A stretch of 64,000 bases of DNA from Nitrospirota bacterium (GCA_023229435.1 JALNZF010000017.1:4051-68050), one strand, 5' to 3'. Shown: positions 11,270-20,129, numbered from the stretch's first letter. The notes: generated by a model from the letters alone, not told the origin. Program-made: numbers and translations.

Positions 11270-12288
11270 TCCTCCGAAGGCAGATCGCACACCGCCCACA
11301 CGGAGAAATGCGCACCCTTTTTCTGTCCAACGCCGACCGCGCCTTTGGTGAGATAGAGCGCCCACGCCCAGTCGGGTTCGAACATGCTCGTCGTTGAAGA
11401 CCAGTATCCTTCCCTGACATCCCTGAAGGGATGTCCATAAGGAAGCGCCGGGCTGTGCACGCTGCAATCCACGAGCGATTCCAGTTCATTGATGTTCGGC
11501 AGGCGCCATGAATAGGCCTTTCCTTGCTGTTGGTTGAGATCTGCCACTGCTTTGAGCGCTTCCTCCCATGTCGACGGCCTTCCGAAGAGGTCGGCTGATG
11601 AGAGCCAGCAGAGGTTCGTGAGCCGGTCTACGACCATGCTCCCTGCCTCCTCAAAGCGGGGTTCGGGCCATCGCACCCCTGATCGGAATTCGCCGTCCTG
11701 TCCCGATCCTGCGCAGGAGATAAGTTGTCCCTTTGCGTCGTAACACCGGGTTTGGCCGGTAGCAGGGAGAATGATGTCCCCCATTCCTCGAACAGGCCAG
11801 AGCAGGAAGAACTGCTCCTTCCGGCCATAAAACATTCGCGCGCCCTCCATATGGATATACCACGCATAGGCAGTGTTGATCGCCGCGGTCGTGGACGTCC
11901 AGTACCATCCGCTGAATACGTTGACAAAGGGATGCCCCTCCGGCAAAGCGGGTTGCCTGGTCTGATGGCTCATGAGGCTTCGGAGTTCACGACGGTTGGG
12001 AAGACGCCAGTCCGCAGAACCATATACCTTGTCACGATTCATCCTTGCGATGTGATCAAGGGCTTCCTGCCAGGTCAGAGGGAATTCAGCAATATTAGCG
12101 TTTCTTGTCCAAACGAGCCCCGTAAGTTGATCGAGAACCGCATCGTCCTGGACCTCGAATCGCGGCGCAGGCCAGGACAGGCCGCTTCTGAAGTCCGCGT
12201 CCTGTCCGCTTCCAATTCCAATGCAATCGATCATTCGGCCCGTCGCATCGTGGCAGGTGATCTGCCCTGTCTGAAGATAAGCGCTCAT
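11266..12288 (-). CDS. DUF1566 (Lcl C-terminal domain) protein with two repeats
   Basis: The 340-aa protein has two copies of the DUF1566 pattern. Copy one runs from DQLTGLVWTRNAN through DWRLPNRRELRSLM to YWTSTTA. Copy two runs from DRLTNLCWLSSADL through SWRLPNINELESLV to YWSSTTS. Each is preceded by a short CHDATG or CYDAKG segment with SGQDG/ADFRSG. No signal peptide is evident at the chosen start. DUF1566 domains are found in surface and secreted proteins of uncertain function, with a C-type-lectin-like fold suspected. It is followed by an overlapping membrane protein gene. Confidence 0.85.
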   Translation of the reverse strand: MSAYLQTGQITCHDATGRMIDCIGIGSGQDADFRSGLSWPAPRFEVQDDAVLDQLTGLVWTRNANIAEFPLTWQEALDHIARMNRDKVYGSADWRLPNRRELRSLMSHQTRQPALPEGHPFVNVFSGWYWTSTTAAINTAYAWYIHMEGARMFYGRKEQFFLLWPVRGMGDIILPATGQTRCYDAKGQLISCAGSGQDGEFRSGVRWPEPRFEEAGSMVVDRLTNLCWLSSADLFGRPSTWEEALKAVADLNQQQGKAYSWRLPNINELESLVDCSVHSPALPYGHPFRDVREGYWSSTTSMFEPDWAWALYLTKGAVGVGQKKGAHFSVWAVCDLPSEE

Positions 12289-12435
12289 ACCCTTATGCCG
12301 GCTCAGTATCGTTCATTTTCTGCATGTCTGTCATCGACATCCCGGGTGTGCTCCATTTCTACTTTCGTTTCATCTTAAACACGACACCAAAATAACGAGA
12401 AGCGCGATTATGTATTATTCCTCAGGCGCAACCGT

Positions 12436-13758
12436 TCATTCGCTCTTGGTCCGGCTATTTTCACGGGCATATCCGCTGATTCCCATCATCAATCGCAGCA
12501 AACCATAACTGAGCCAGCTCATGAACCGGAAATAAGCGGGCTGCTGTTTCCAGTTGTCCCTTAAGATCCGCAGGCTATCGGTCTCCATGGTCTGTTTCAG
12601 GCTTTGCGCCAGGGTCATGCCGAATTCTTTGTCGTCAACGGCAATATTCGCTTCGCGTGAAAGCAGCAGGCTGAACGGATCGATATTCGAAGACCCCACC
12701 GTCGCCCAATGGCCGTCGATTACCGCCACTTTGGCGTGCAGGAAGCTCCTGCGGTATTCGTAAATTTCGATTCCCGCATCCAGGAAAGTGCCGTAGAGCG
12801 CCCGCGAGGCATAATGCTGGAGACGATATTCCACCCTCCCCTGCAGCAGCAAAACCACCCGTACGCCGCGCCCGGCCGCATTGATAAGCGCATGACGAAA
12901 ATTAAGCCCCGGTAAAAAGTATGCATGGGCAAGAATGATCTCGGACTCAGCCTGTTCGAGCGCCCGCATATACGCCGTTTCAATGTCCCGGCGATGGCGG
13001 AAATTGTCCCGTACCAGGAATGCCGCGCTCATATTCCCCCCGGCGGAAGTTGAAACAGGCAGTGCCCCGCCCCGGACCGTCCCTTTGCGAAAATAACTCC
13101 ACGCCGCAATTGACCACAGGCGCTGGGCGGAAAGGCGGATCACATCCACCAGTGGACCCTCCACGGCAACCGCATAGTCATAGCGAGGGGGCATATCGCT
13201 TGTCGTTTCCCTGTCATCAATAATGTTGACCCCCCCGACAAAGGCGATCTCACGGTCCACAACCACGATTTTCCGGTGCATTCGGCGCAGGCGCACGCGC
13301 CGAAATGTCCAGGGAGATATCTTGGCCCGATAGATTAGCGCCTTTACCCCGTCCGCCCGCAAGCGGTCCAGCATGCTCCGCGGCAGATCCTTGGACCCGT
13401 AGCCGTCGATCAGCACAGTGACGCTTACGCCGCGCAGGGCAGCCCGCTTCAGCGCGTCCGCAATCCGTTGTCCGGTGGCGTCATTTTCGTAAATATACGT
13501 TTCAAGAATTATTTCATGCCTTGCCCGATCGAACGCCGCTTCGATGGCGGGGAAATAGGCTTCTCCGTTCTGTATCAGGGTGACCTGATTTCCCGGAATA
13601 AAGCGGGACAAGCTCGCGGGGAAGATAGCTTGATACAAATTACGGCGATGTCGTTTCCCGTGTGACATAACAATTACCCGTCTCTCATCTTCAATTTTAA
13701 AATCCTTCCGCTGATATGCACTGTCCGGATTTTCTCCGGAAATAATCAAAAAAACCAT
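12436..13758 (-). CDS. Phospholipase D-family cardiolipin synthase (ClsB-like)
   Basis: Two HKD motifs are present, HRKIVVVD followed by FVGGVNI and HAKVAVID followed by TVGSSNIDPFS, as in bacterial cardiolipin synthases and other PLD phosphatidyltransferases. The 440-aa open frame starts at an ATG with GGAG upstream. A second ATG at 13668 (MSHGKRHRRN) would give about 410 aa and begin at the conserved region. No long N-terminal membrane hairpin is seen, which favours the ClsB type. It would condense phospholipids to cardiolipin at the inner membrane. The C-terminal hydrophobic stretch (FMSWLSYGLLRLMMG) may aid membrane association. Confidence 0.9.
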   Translation of the reverse strand: MVFLIISGENPDSAYQRKDFKIEDERRVIVMSHGKRHRRNLYQAIFPASLSRFIPGNQVTLIQNGEAYFPAIEAAFDRARHEIILETYIYENDATGQRIADALKRAALRGVSVTVLIDGYGSKDLPRSMLDRLRADGVKALIYRAKISPWTFRRVRLRRMHRKIVVVDREIAFVGGVNIIDDRETTSDMPPRYDYAVAVEGPLVDVIRLSAQRLWSIAAWSYFRKGTVRGGALPVSTSAGGNMSAAFLVRDNFRHRRDIETAYMRALEQAESEIILAHAYFLPGLNFRHALINAAGRGVRVVLLLQGRVEYRLQHYASRALYGTFLDAGIEIYEYRRSFLHAKVAVIDGHWATVGSSNIDPFSLLLSREANIAVDDKEFGMTLAQSLKQTMETDSLRILRDNWKQQPAYFRFMSWLSYGLLRLMMGISGYARENSRTKSE

Positions 13759-13782
13759 ACCCGGACTCCGCGTTGGGATGAA

Positions 13783-14439
13783 TCACGCGCGGTAAGTCAT
13801 CAATTCCGGCGTACGCTCATTTCCAAATTTGAAATGCAGATAAATGACCGCGCTCAGTATCGCGGCAAAAAAGCACCACACGGAAAAAAAGGCGACGGTG
13901 GCGAACCAGTAAGCCGCCATAAAAAGCAGCAACGCCAGAACGCCAAAGATTTTGATCATCGTGTGACTCGAAAAGAAGCAACCAGCGCAGGTTGCCGCAA
14001 GGTAGAGCGCCATCACTTGAATTTTATGAAAATGGGGTAACGCATACACGATGTGACAATTAACTTCGGAAACAACAGGATATTTGACGATAGAGTAAAG
14101 GAGGTACAGGCCGACCGCGATCCCCGTGATCAGGAATGCCCCTATCACCTTTTTGCGCCAGGCTGTGGTTTCCAGCAGGCCGATCGAGAATGGCACAAAT
14201 ATCGGCCACAGTACGTGCGAAAACAACGTAAACACGTACGTCGTGGTCTCCTTGAGCAGCGGGGCCTCAAACCGAAATGACAGCCAGAGCATTCCCTCTA
14301 TGATTTGCTGAATCCCGAACAAAAGCGGGATCATCGCAAACGGTATCTCTGCCTTTCGTTCCGTCTTTTTCAGTGTTGCCACACCGAGTATGGACAATGA
14401 AACTCCTGCTGTAAAACTTGCTGTTGCTGAAAAACACAT
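13783..14439 (-). CDS. DUF6629-type integral membrane protein
   Basis: The 218-aa, highly hydrophobic protein begins MCFSATASFTAGVSLS, the hallmark of a family annotated as DUF6629 and of unknown function. About seven membrane helices can be drawn (for example PLLFGIQQIIEGMLWLSF and VLALLLFMAAYWFATVAFF). The ATG is preceded by only a weak ribosome site. It lies 24 bp upstream of the cardiolipin synthase start and could be cotranscribed with it. Nothing in the sequence assigns a substrate. Confidence 0.75.
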   Translation of the reverse strand: MCFSATASFTAGVSLSILGVATLKKTERKAEIPFAMIPLLFGIQQIIEGMLWLSFRFEAPLLKETTTYVFTLFSHVLWPIFVPFSIGLLETTAWRKKVIGAFLITGIAVGLYLLYSIVKYPVVSEVNCHIVYALPHFHKIQVMALYLAATCAGCFFSSHTMIKIFGVLALLLFMAAYWFATVAFFSVWCFFAAILSAVIYLHFKFGNERTPELMTYRA

Positions 14440-14673
14440 TGTGCCCGGTTCCTTTCATGCCGAACGAATCGACCCAGCGCCCTACCCGTGAGCACTTCGG
14501 AAACAGGCCTATTCTTATATTATTATACCTGCCCTATGAGATTTTTGCCGCGACGGCAGAAGTTCCGCGAGCATTCGCACCGGTCCCGCATCAACCATGG
14601 GTCATCATTACAAATCCTGTATTTCCCGCGTCGCGATCAGCAGTCCCCTGATACTCCGACCCGGCGGTCCCCT

Positions 14674-15258
14674 TCACTCAGCGCGCGCAATTTTTACAAT
14701 TTCCCGGGCGATATTCTCAGGTGAAAGAACAAAATCTATACACCCGCTTTCTATTGCGCTTTCAGGCATATCCGGCTGCCCGGCTGTGTCGGGCTTTTGC
14801 GCGATGGTGATGCCCCCCACCTGCTGTATGCCGCACATCGCCGCCGCCCCGTCACCATCATAGCCGGAGACAATGACCGCGACAAGTTTGCCGTCCCAGT
14901 GCTGAGTCAGGGAGCGCAGAAAAATCGTGATCACGTCGGGCCATCCCCTCGGCTTTGATAACGGCTTGAGACGGAACTCTCCATCAAGAACATGCAGATC
15001 ACGCTGTTCCGGGATGATGAATACATGGTTGGGCTCGATGAGCAATCTTTCCGTGATCAGCTCGACCGGCATTGTTGTGAAGCGCGGGAGGATCTCGTGG
15101 AGCAGGGTGGCTACGGTCCTCAGGTGATTCACGATGACGATGGCAACGCCCATATCGGCCGGCAGATGTTTTAGTAACCGGGTATAGGCGTCGAGGCTGC
15201 CGGCCGAACCGCCCACGCAAACAACAGGAAAGTCTTGTGCAACACTCTTCGATGTCAT
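14674..15258 (-). CDS. Stand-alone CheB-type protein-glutamate methylesterase
   Basis: The start at 15258 (MTSKSVAQDF) has GGAGGGATTGTCA upstream and gives 194 aa. It is a CheB catalytic domain without a receiver. The triad positions are visible: Ser in VGGSAGS, His in VNHLRT and Asp in SGYDGDGA. It is the last gene of the YihY, DJ-1, hydrolase run, 22 bp after the hydrolase stop. No CheR, CheA or receptor gene is adjacent, so its target is unknown. Similar single-domain CheB proteins are often found outside chemotaxis clusters. Confidence 0.88.
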   Translation of the reverse strand: MTSKSVAQDFPVVCVGGSAGSLDAYTRLLKHLPADMGVAIVIVNHLRTVATLLHEILPRFTTMPVELITERLLIEPNHVFIIPEQRDLHVLDGEFRLKPLSKPRGWPDVITIFLRSLTQHWDGKLVAVIVSGYDGDGAAAMCGIQQVGGITIAQKPDTAGQPDMPESAIESGCIDFVLSPENIAREIVKIARAE

Positions 15259-15280
15259 TGACAATCCCTCCGCTTCGCTG

Positions 15281-16102
15281 TCAGGCCTTGATGAATGCGA
15301 GCAGATCAACGTTGATCCGGTCCTTATGAGTGGAACACATGCCGTGCGGCAAACCCGGATAAACTTTCAGCGTGGAGCCTTTCACGAGCTTGGACGAGAG
15401 CATGGCCGAGGCGGCGATCGGGACGATCTGGTCGTCGTCGCCGTGCATGATGAGTGTCGGGACGTCGAACTTCCCGAGGTCTTCCGTGAAGTCCGTCTCG
15501 GAAAAGGCCTTGATGCAATCGATGACGGCTTTGAATCCGGCCTGCATCCCCTGCAGCCAGAACGCATCCCGCAGCCCTTGCGAGACCTTGGCGTTCGGCC
15601 TGTTGGCGCCGTAGAACGGCATGGTGAGGTCCTTGAAGAATTGCGAGCGGTCGGCAAGCACGCCTGCGCGGATCTTGTCGAACCCGTCGATCGGCAAGCC
15701 CCCGGGATTGGCGGCCGTCTTCAGCATCAGCGGCGTCACCGAGCCGATCAGCACGGCTTTGGCCACTCGTTTGGTTCCGTGGCGGCCGATATAGCGGGCC
15801 ACTTCGCCGCCGCCCGTGGAGTGCCCGACATGGATCGCCTTCTTCAGGTCGAGCTTTTCCACGAGCGCCGCGAGGTCGGCGGCGTAGGTGTCCATGTCGT
15901 TGCCGTTCCAGGGCTGTCCTGACCGGCCATGGCCGCGCCGGTCATGGGCGATGCAGCGGTATCCGCGGGCGGCCAGAAACACCATCTGGTCTTCCCAGGC
16001 GTCCGCGCTCAGGGGCCAGCCATGGCTGAAGACCACTGGCTGTCCGCTGCCCCAGTCCTTGTAATAGATCTGTGTACCGTCTTTTGTCGTGATCGTGTTC
16101 AT
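15281..16102 (-). CDS. Alpha/beta hydrolase (non-haem chloroperoxidase-like esterase)
   Basis: The start at 16102 (MNTITTKDGTQ) follows GGAGAGAACCA and gives 273 aa. The nucleophile elbow is GHSTGG, the acid lies in HGDDDQIVP and the catalytic His in GLPHGMC, the order expected for the cofactor-free haloperoxidase/esterase group. VFSHGWPLSADAWEDQM and AHDRRGHGRS are family signatures. It sits between the DJ-1/PfpI gene and the CheB gene. The physiological substrate cannot be read from sequence; hydrolysis of esters or lactones, or perhydrolysis, is usual. Confidence 0.93.
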   Translation of the reverse strand: MNTITTKDGTQIYYKDWGSGQPVVFSHGWPLSADAWEDQMVFLAARGYRCIAHDRRGHGRSGQPWNGNDMDTYAADLAALVEKLDLKKAIHVGHSTGGGEVARYIGRHGTKRVAKAVLIGSVTPLMLKTAANPGGLPIDGFDKIRAGVLADRSQFFKDLTMPFYGANRPNAKVSQGLRDAFWLQGMQAGFKAVIDCIKAFSETDFTEDLGKFDVPTLIMHGDDDQIVPIAASAMLSSKLVKGSTLKVYPGLPHGMCSTHKDRINVDLLAFIKA

Positions 16103-16133
16103 TGGTTCTCTCCTTTTATCGCAAAACGGCAAG

Positions 16134-16637
16134 CTAAAGCCGGATCTGTTTCATGACCTCGCGCATGAACGCAGGGAGATCTCCCGGCTCCCGGGACGTG
16201 ATCAGATTGGCGTCAACAACCACCTCCCGGTCCTCATAGAGCGCCCCGGCTTTTTTCAGTTCATCAGCCACCGATTTGTAGCAGGTGGCGCGTCGCCCCT
16301 GCAGAAGACCGGCGCTGATCAGGATCTGCGGCCCATGGCAGATGGCGGCGACCGGTTTGCTGCGGGCAAAAAAGCTCCGGGCGATCTCCAGCGCCTCCGG
16401 CGCTTTTCTCACCAACGCCGGCGCCGCCCCCCCGGGCAGGATCAGGATTCCATAGTCGTCAGGATTGACCTCGTCAAGGGTCTTGTCCACGGCCACTTCG
16501 TAGCCGTGCTTGCCCTTGATGGCCCCGCGGTACAGGGAGACCATTGCCACGTCGACTCCCGCCTCCTTCAGCCGGTAGTAGGGGACCAGCAGCTCAGAGT
16601 CCTCAAAATTGTCCGCGCTTATAATCAAGGCCTTCAT
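16134..16637 (-). CDS. DJ-1/PfpI-family protein
   Basis: The 167-aa protein starts at ATG 16637, overlapping the stop of the YihY gene by four bases, with GGAGGAAAT upstream. The nucleophile Cys100 is in AAICHGPQ and the upstream acid environment is ILPGGAAPALVRKAP. The C-terminal DANLITSREPGDLPAF is typical of PfpI/YhbO-like proteins linked to stress resistance and repair of glycated or otherwise damaged molecules. It is part of a four-gene run with YihY, hydrolase and CheB. The longer open frame to 16964 is an overlap inside the YihY gene. Confidence 0.93.
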   Translation of the reverse strand: MKALIISADNFEDSELLVPYYRLKEAGVDVAMVSLYRGAIKGKHGYEVAVDKTLDEVNPDDYGILILPGGAAPALVRKAPEALEIARSFFARSKPVAAICHGPQILISAGLLQGRRATCYKSVADELKKAGALYEDREVVVDANLITSREPGDLPAFMREVMKQIRL

Positions 16638-17668
16638 ATTTCCTCCGTATTTGTGACTCTTTTCTTCCTCCCTCGGCTTACTTCGACATCCGCTGCGGCA
16701 GCGGCTCCGTCCGAACGACTGGGCACCGCCAAAACCGATTTCTGCCCGGTTTGATCCGCTTTCGAACCATACTCGTGCGAGTATACCCAGGTAAACTCCG
16801 CTCCGAGCAGGAAGATCTGCGCCGAGAAATAGACCCACACCAGCAGAACAACCAGCGAACCTGCGGCGCCGAAGCCGGACGCCACGCTGGTTTTGCCCAG
16901 ATAAAGGCCGATGAGAAATTTGCCGATCTCGAACAAGAACGCGGTTACTGCCGCGCCGATCCACACGTCCCGCCAGGCGATTCTCGCCCGCGGCATAAAT
17001 TTGTAGATCATCGCAAAGAGTAACATCGTAATAACGAAAGAGATGATGAAATTAAGCGAAAAAAGAAGCGCTTCCCAGCCTTCGAAAAACCCGCTGCTCC
17101 ATTTGCCGAACGCGGCGATCGAGGCACTGACCAGGAGCGAGACCAGCAGAAGAAATCCCAGTCCCAGCACCAGGCCGAAAGAAAGCAAGTGCGTGCGCAG
17201 CAGAATCCATATGCCGTTCTCTTTCGCGGGGGCGGGAACACGCCAGATGCGGTCAAGGTCGCTTTGCAATTCAGCGAACACCGTCGTTGCCCCAATGATC
17301 AGCGTAATGATGCTGACCACCGTCGCAAAGAGATTCTGAGCCGGCTCATGAGTGCTTTTCAGCAGACCCTGCACCGCGATTGCGCCTTCCCGTCCAATAA
17401 GGCCTTGTATCTGCGAGACGATCTCTCCGCGGGCTGCTTCCCGGCCAAAAACAAGGCCGGCCGCCGCGATGGCGATTATGAGCAACGGGGCAATCGCGAA
17501 CAACGTATAGTAGGCAAGCGCGGCGCCCATGCTCGGGGCGTAATCGTCCACCCACGCCCCTGCGGATTTCCTGATCAGGACCCAGATCTGCCTGGGATGA
17601 AATAAAAAAGTGGACAGATTTATTTTCTCGTGCCTGTTCCTTGTTATGGTCATGTTCTTCTTTCTCAT
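16634..17668 (-). CDS. YihY/BrkB-family inner-membrane protein
   Basis: The 344-aa protein has six membrane helices and the family signatures SMGAALAYYTLFAIAPLLII near the start, WRDVWIGAAVTAFLFEIGK and AGSLVVLLVWVYFSAQIFLLG toward the end. Members are multi-pass proteins of unsettled function, once called ribonuclease BN. The tail is hydrophilic and Ala/Lys-rich. An alternative ATG at 17653 would shorten it by five residues. It is the first gene of an operon with the DJ-1 protein (ATGA overlap), hydrolase and CheB. Confidence 0.92.
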   Translation of the reverse strand: MRKKNMTITRNRHEKINLSTFLFHPRQIWVLIRKSAGAWVDDYAPSMGAALAYYTLFAIAPLLIIAIAAAGLVFGREAARGEIVSQIQGLIGREGAIAVQGLLKSTHEPAQNLFATVVSIITLIIGATTVFAELQSDLDRIWRVPAPAKENGIWILLRTHLLSFGLVLGLGFLLLVSLLVSASIAAFGKWSSGFFEGWEALLFSLNFIISFVITMLLFAMIYKFMPRARIAWRDVWIGAAVTAFLFEIGKFLIGLYLGKTSVASGFGAAGSLVVLLVWVYFSAQIFLLGAEFTWVYSHEYGSKADQTGQKSVLAVPSRSDGAAAAADVEVSRGRKKRVTNTEEI

Positions 17669-17722
17669 CGCTTATCCGGCAATTTCATTCAAAAGTCAGC
17701 CTAACCCGGACAAGCCGGAACC

Positions 17723-17782
17723 TCAAATCCAATAATATTCATCACGGATGCACTCAGCCTGCACTTCAGTAATTTGATTCAT
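17723..17782 (-). CDS. Possible 19-aa leader peptide ORF
   Basis: The ATG at 17782 is preceded by CGGAGGCAGTT, a strong ribosome site, and encodes MNQITEVQAECIRDEYYWI before TGA. Directly upstream is a short GC hairpin (GCCGGG...CCCGGC). It lies between the alternative oxidase gene and the YihY gene. It could be a leader, a peptide precursor or chance, and no family was recognised. Confidence 0.25.
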   Translation of the reverse strand: MNQITEVQAECIRDEYYWI

Positions 17783-17853
17783 AACTGCCTCCGTGTCGGC
17801 CGGGACTCCGCCCGGCAGACATGGCCCTTTCGGGGCAGTTTTAATTGAATGTC

Positions 17854-17920
17854 TTTGTAGGGCAAAGCTTCAGCCTTGCTGACACCGAAAAGCCGCAACC
17901 CTGAAGGGTTGCCCTACAAA
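17854..17920. repeat. Inverted repeat with 12-bp arms downstream of the oxidase gene
   Basis: The arms TTTGTAGGGCAA (17854-17865) and TTGCCCTACAAA (17909-17920) are exact inverted copies. It may act as a terminator for the alternative oxidase or be a mobile palindromic repeat of a type often scattered in bacterial genomes. Only one copy occurs in this window. Confidence 0.55.
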
Positions 17921-17948
17921 TGATATAACAACAATTATTGCGTTTGCA

Positions 17949-18644
17949 TTAGCGCCCTGCATGGATCAGGCCCGGTTTCTCCGGCATTCCGTCATATTCG
18001 ACAACCTGCACCGGCTTATCACAGAATATAAAACTCATGTTCATATGGTCACGTTCATCCAGACCGATGCGTCTGAACACATCCGCCCAGGTCAACAGCG
18101 CTCCGCGTTCTTTCACCTGTTCATTATTGACCGGTTGTTGTTCCCACTCCGGATGTTCTTCAACAAATTGCGCGTACACATGTTCGGCATGGTCCTCGAA
18201 TTCCGCGTTGAACAGGAACGCCCTGCGAATGCTGATCAATGCCATCAAGCGCGTTAATACGGCATAGAAGCCGGCCATGAGAAGGGGGATGGGAGTATAC
18301 AGATACCACGGGTCCTTGATCCCGTCCTCTTTCATCTTCTCGTTGGCAACCAGCAGGTGCCAATACTCATTATCCTGGGCTTCGCGGGACCACATCATAA
18401 TTCTGCCTGCCTCGTGCACCAATGCCCGGTCGCGGTATCGTCGCGTCATGCGTGCATACTGGCGGGTTTCCCAGGAGCGGTAGGGAATGCTGGCCAGTAT
18501 CTCTATGAGCTTGACCTTGGGAAGCGTTGTCTTTTTTCCGGTGATCAGGTCCATCGACAGAAAAAAACCTTTTGCCGCAAGCGAATACCGGTATCGCGGC
18601 CTCTCTCTGGATGCTTTCTGTTCTTTCTTGAGATCAGGGGTCAT
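17949..18644 (-). CDS. aox: Alternative oxidase-family di-iron quinol oxidase
   Basis: The 231-aa protein carries the di-iron ligand set of alternative oxidases: Glu48 in KLIEILASIPY, Glu93-x-x-His96 in DNEYWHLL, a Glu near 150 in NAEFEDHAEHVY and Glu197-x-x-His200 in LDERDHMN. A hydrophobic stretch (LLMAGFYAVLTRLMALISI) between ligands two and three fits the monotopic membrane helix. GGAGGAAAAAC precedes the ATG. It would oxidise quinol and reduce oxygen to water without proton pumping. No quinol-pathway gene is adjacent. Sequence drift around the motifs means a divergent member, closer to plastid-terminal-oxidase-like forms than to mitochondrial ones by eye. Confidence 0.85.
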   Translation of the reverse strand: MTPDLKKEQKASRERPRYRYSLAAKGFFLSMDLITGKKTTLPKVKLIEILASIPYRSWETRQYARMTRRYRDRALVHEAGRIMMWSREAQDNEYWHLLVANEKMKEDGIKDPWYLYTPIPLLMAGFYAVLTRLMALISIRRAFLFNAEFEDHAEHVYAQFVEEHPEWEQQPVNNEQVKERGALLTWADVFRRIGLDERDHMNMSFIFCDKPVQVVEYDGMPEKPGLIHAGR

Positions 18645-18704
18645 GTTTTTCCTCCCGGGCTGATTTTTTATGACATTCCGACGCCGGCCGTCAGACCTTT
18701 TTGA

Positions 18705-18843
18705 ACGTCTTTTGTTGTTCGGCTACGGTCACGAGGCCCGTTTCGTCGTTCGGAGACGTCATTCACATTAGATACGTTACCGTAAGACGTTTACCGATGC
18801 GGGCATCGCTGCCGACTGACGATCTTTTCCGTTGGTTGCGGCC
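18705..18843 (-). repeat. Dispersed repeat R3, copy A (reverse orientation)
   Basis: Read on the minus strand it contains CCGCAACCAACGG, GATGCCCGCATCGGTAAACG, GACGTCTCCGAACGACGAAA and CGGGCCTCGTGACCGTAGCC in that order, as in copies at 35.9 and 53.8 kb. It occupies most of the spacer between the PqiA-like gene and the alternative oxidase gene. Confidence 0.8.
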
Positions 18844-18854
18844 TTCTAACCGCG

Positions 18855-20129
18855 CTACGGATTTTTGACCTCGGATGCCTGAGATTTTCTGGTCAGGAAT
18901 CCTGACAAAATTAACGCCAACAGGGTGTAGGTCAGGAACAGAAAGTATCCCGGCTGAAGGGAAGTGCCATTCGTCGTTAAGATCACCAGTTCCTGGCTTA
19001 CTTTGCTTAATTGGCCGAACTGGCTGGTAATGATCCCGTTAAATCCGATATAGGCCATAAATATTGCGATCACCATGACATCGGCCATGGACCATTTCCC
19101 GGATTTTAAGACAAAAAACCTGACCACCGGGTTCTCCTTTGCACGGTGATAATTGTAGTAATATCCCAGTGATGATAGTATTTTTAACAGGGGGAAGACA
19201 ATGCTGAAGGTGATCAGCAAGACCCCGACTAATTTCATCTGAATGTCTTTATGCGTGATCATGATCCAAAATACATCCAGAATGCTTTTGCTTTGGAAAT
19301 ACAACACCTGGTTCTCAAAATGGACGGGGTGCCCCATCAAAACAAAACTCATCTCTGTGATCTTTGCTTCCATATCGATCATGGGCGTGGTTACGCCGGC
19401 TATCAGCAGCATGATAAGGGACAGAACGAGGAGTATATATTGGGAGGGGGCCAGGGGTTGCCTGCTGAAACCGGACAAAGCGAAAAGGATGACCGACAGA
19501 ACGATCATCAGGATGGCCTCCTTCAAGATCAGGCCATTCTCAACCGAAATTGTCTTATCGAGCTTGATCCTCGCACTTGCGATATCCTTGGAATCAGTCC
19601 TGAGAAGGATGCTGTTCAGGTGAGCGGTATCCCGTGTATCAAAGGTTTGGTTCAAATATTGTTTAAGCTGTGCGTTCAACATGGCCTTAATCTGACCCCT
19701 TGTTTTCGATTTCTTCATCTCTCGAATAAGGGCATCCGCATATTCAGGGATCCCTTTTTTAATATCTTCCAGACTGATAAAAATATTTATAAAGGATTGT
19801 GAGATCCACCCCCCCACTGTGTTTGCGTTCTCTTCCCTGATTTTCCGGTCGACGTTATCAATAAGCGCATTCAACTGAACTTCGACATGTTTTCTGATCA
19901 TCCGCTCATTCGTTCGCGACAAATACAACTTTTCGATCTCCTCGGCAAGAATTACGGTAATTTGTCGTTTCCATTCGTTAACACTGAACATGCCGTATTT
20001 GACGTGGTTAAGTTCGGCATAATCGTTTTTGTTCTCCTGGTTGGAGATCGCATTTGCAATAATTTGCCGGCATACAAAAACCAATGCAATGATGACCATT
20101 AAAGACAAGAACAATTTGAGCATTTTCAT
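18855..20129 (-). CDS. PqiA-like (paraquat-inducible protein A) membrane protein with long N-terminal extension
   Basis: The 424-aa protein has one N-terminal membrane helix, then about 190 hydrophilic residues, then several helices. The C-terminal half shows the PqiA pattern: LKILSSLGYYYNYHRA, GKWSMADVMVIAIFMAYIGFNG and a final FLFLTYTLLALILSGF. PqiA proteins work with MCE proteins in lipid transport between membranes, but no MCE gene is nearby. The periplasmic N-terminal part (with RTNERMIRKHVEVQLNALID) has no recognised domain and makes the protein atypical. An ATG at 20129 is used, with no strong ribosome site. Confidence 0.7.
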   Translation of the reverse strand: MKMLKLFLSLMVIIALVFVCRQIIANAISNQENKNDYAELNHVKYGMFSVNEWKRQITVILAEEIEKLYLSRTNERMIRKHVEVQLNALIDNVDRKIREENANTVGGWISQSFINIFISLEDIKKGIPEYADALIREMKKSKTRGQIKAMLNAQLKQYLNQTFDTRDTAHLNSILLRTDSKDIASARIKLDKTISVENGLILKEAILMIVLSVILFALSGFSRQPLAPSQYILLVLSLIMLLIAGVTTPMIDMEAKITEMSFVLMGHPVHFENQVLYFQSKSILDVFWIMITHKDIQMKLVGVLLITFSIVFPLLKILSSLGYYYNYHRAKENPVVRFFVLKSGKWSMADVMVIAIFMAYIGFNGIITSQFGQLSKVSQELVILTTNGTSLQPGYFLFLTYTLLALILSGFLTRKSQASEVKNP

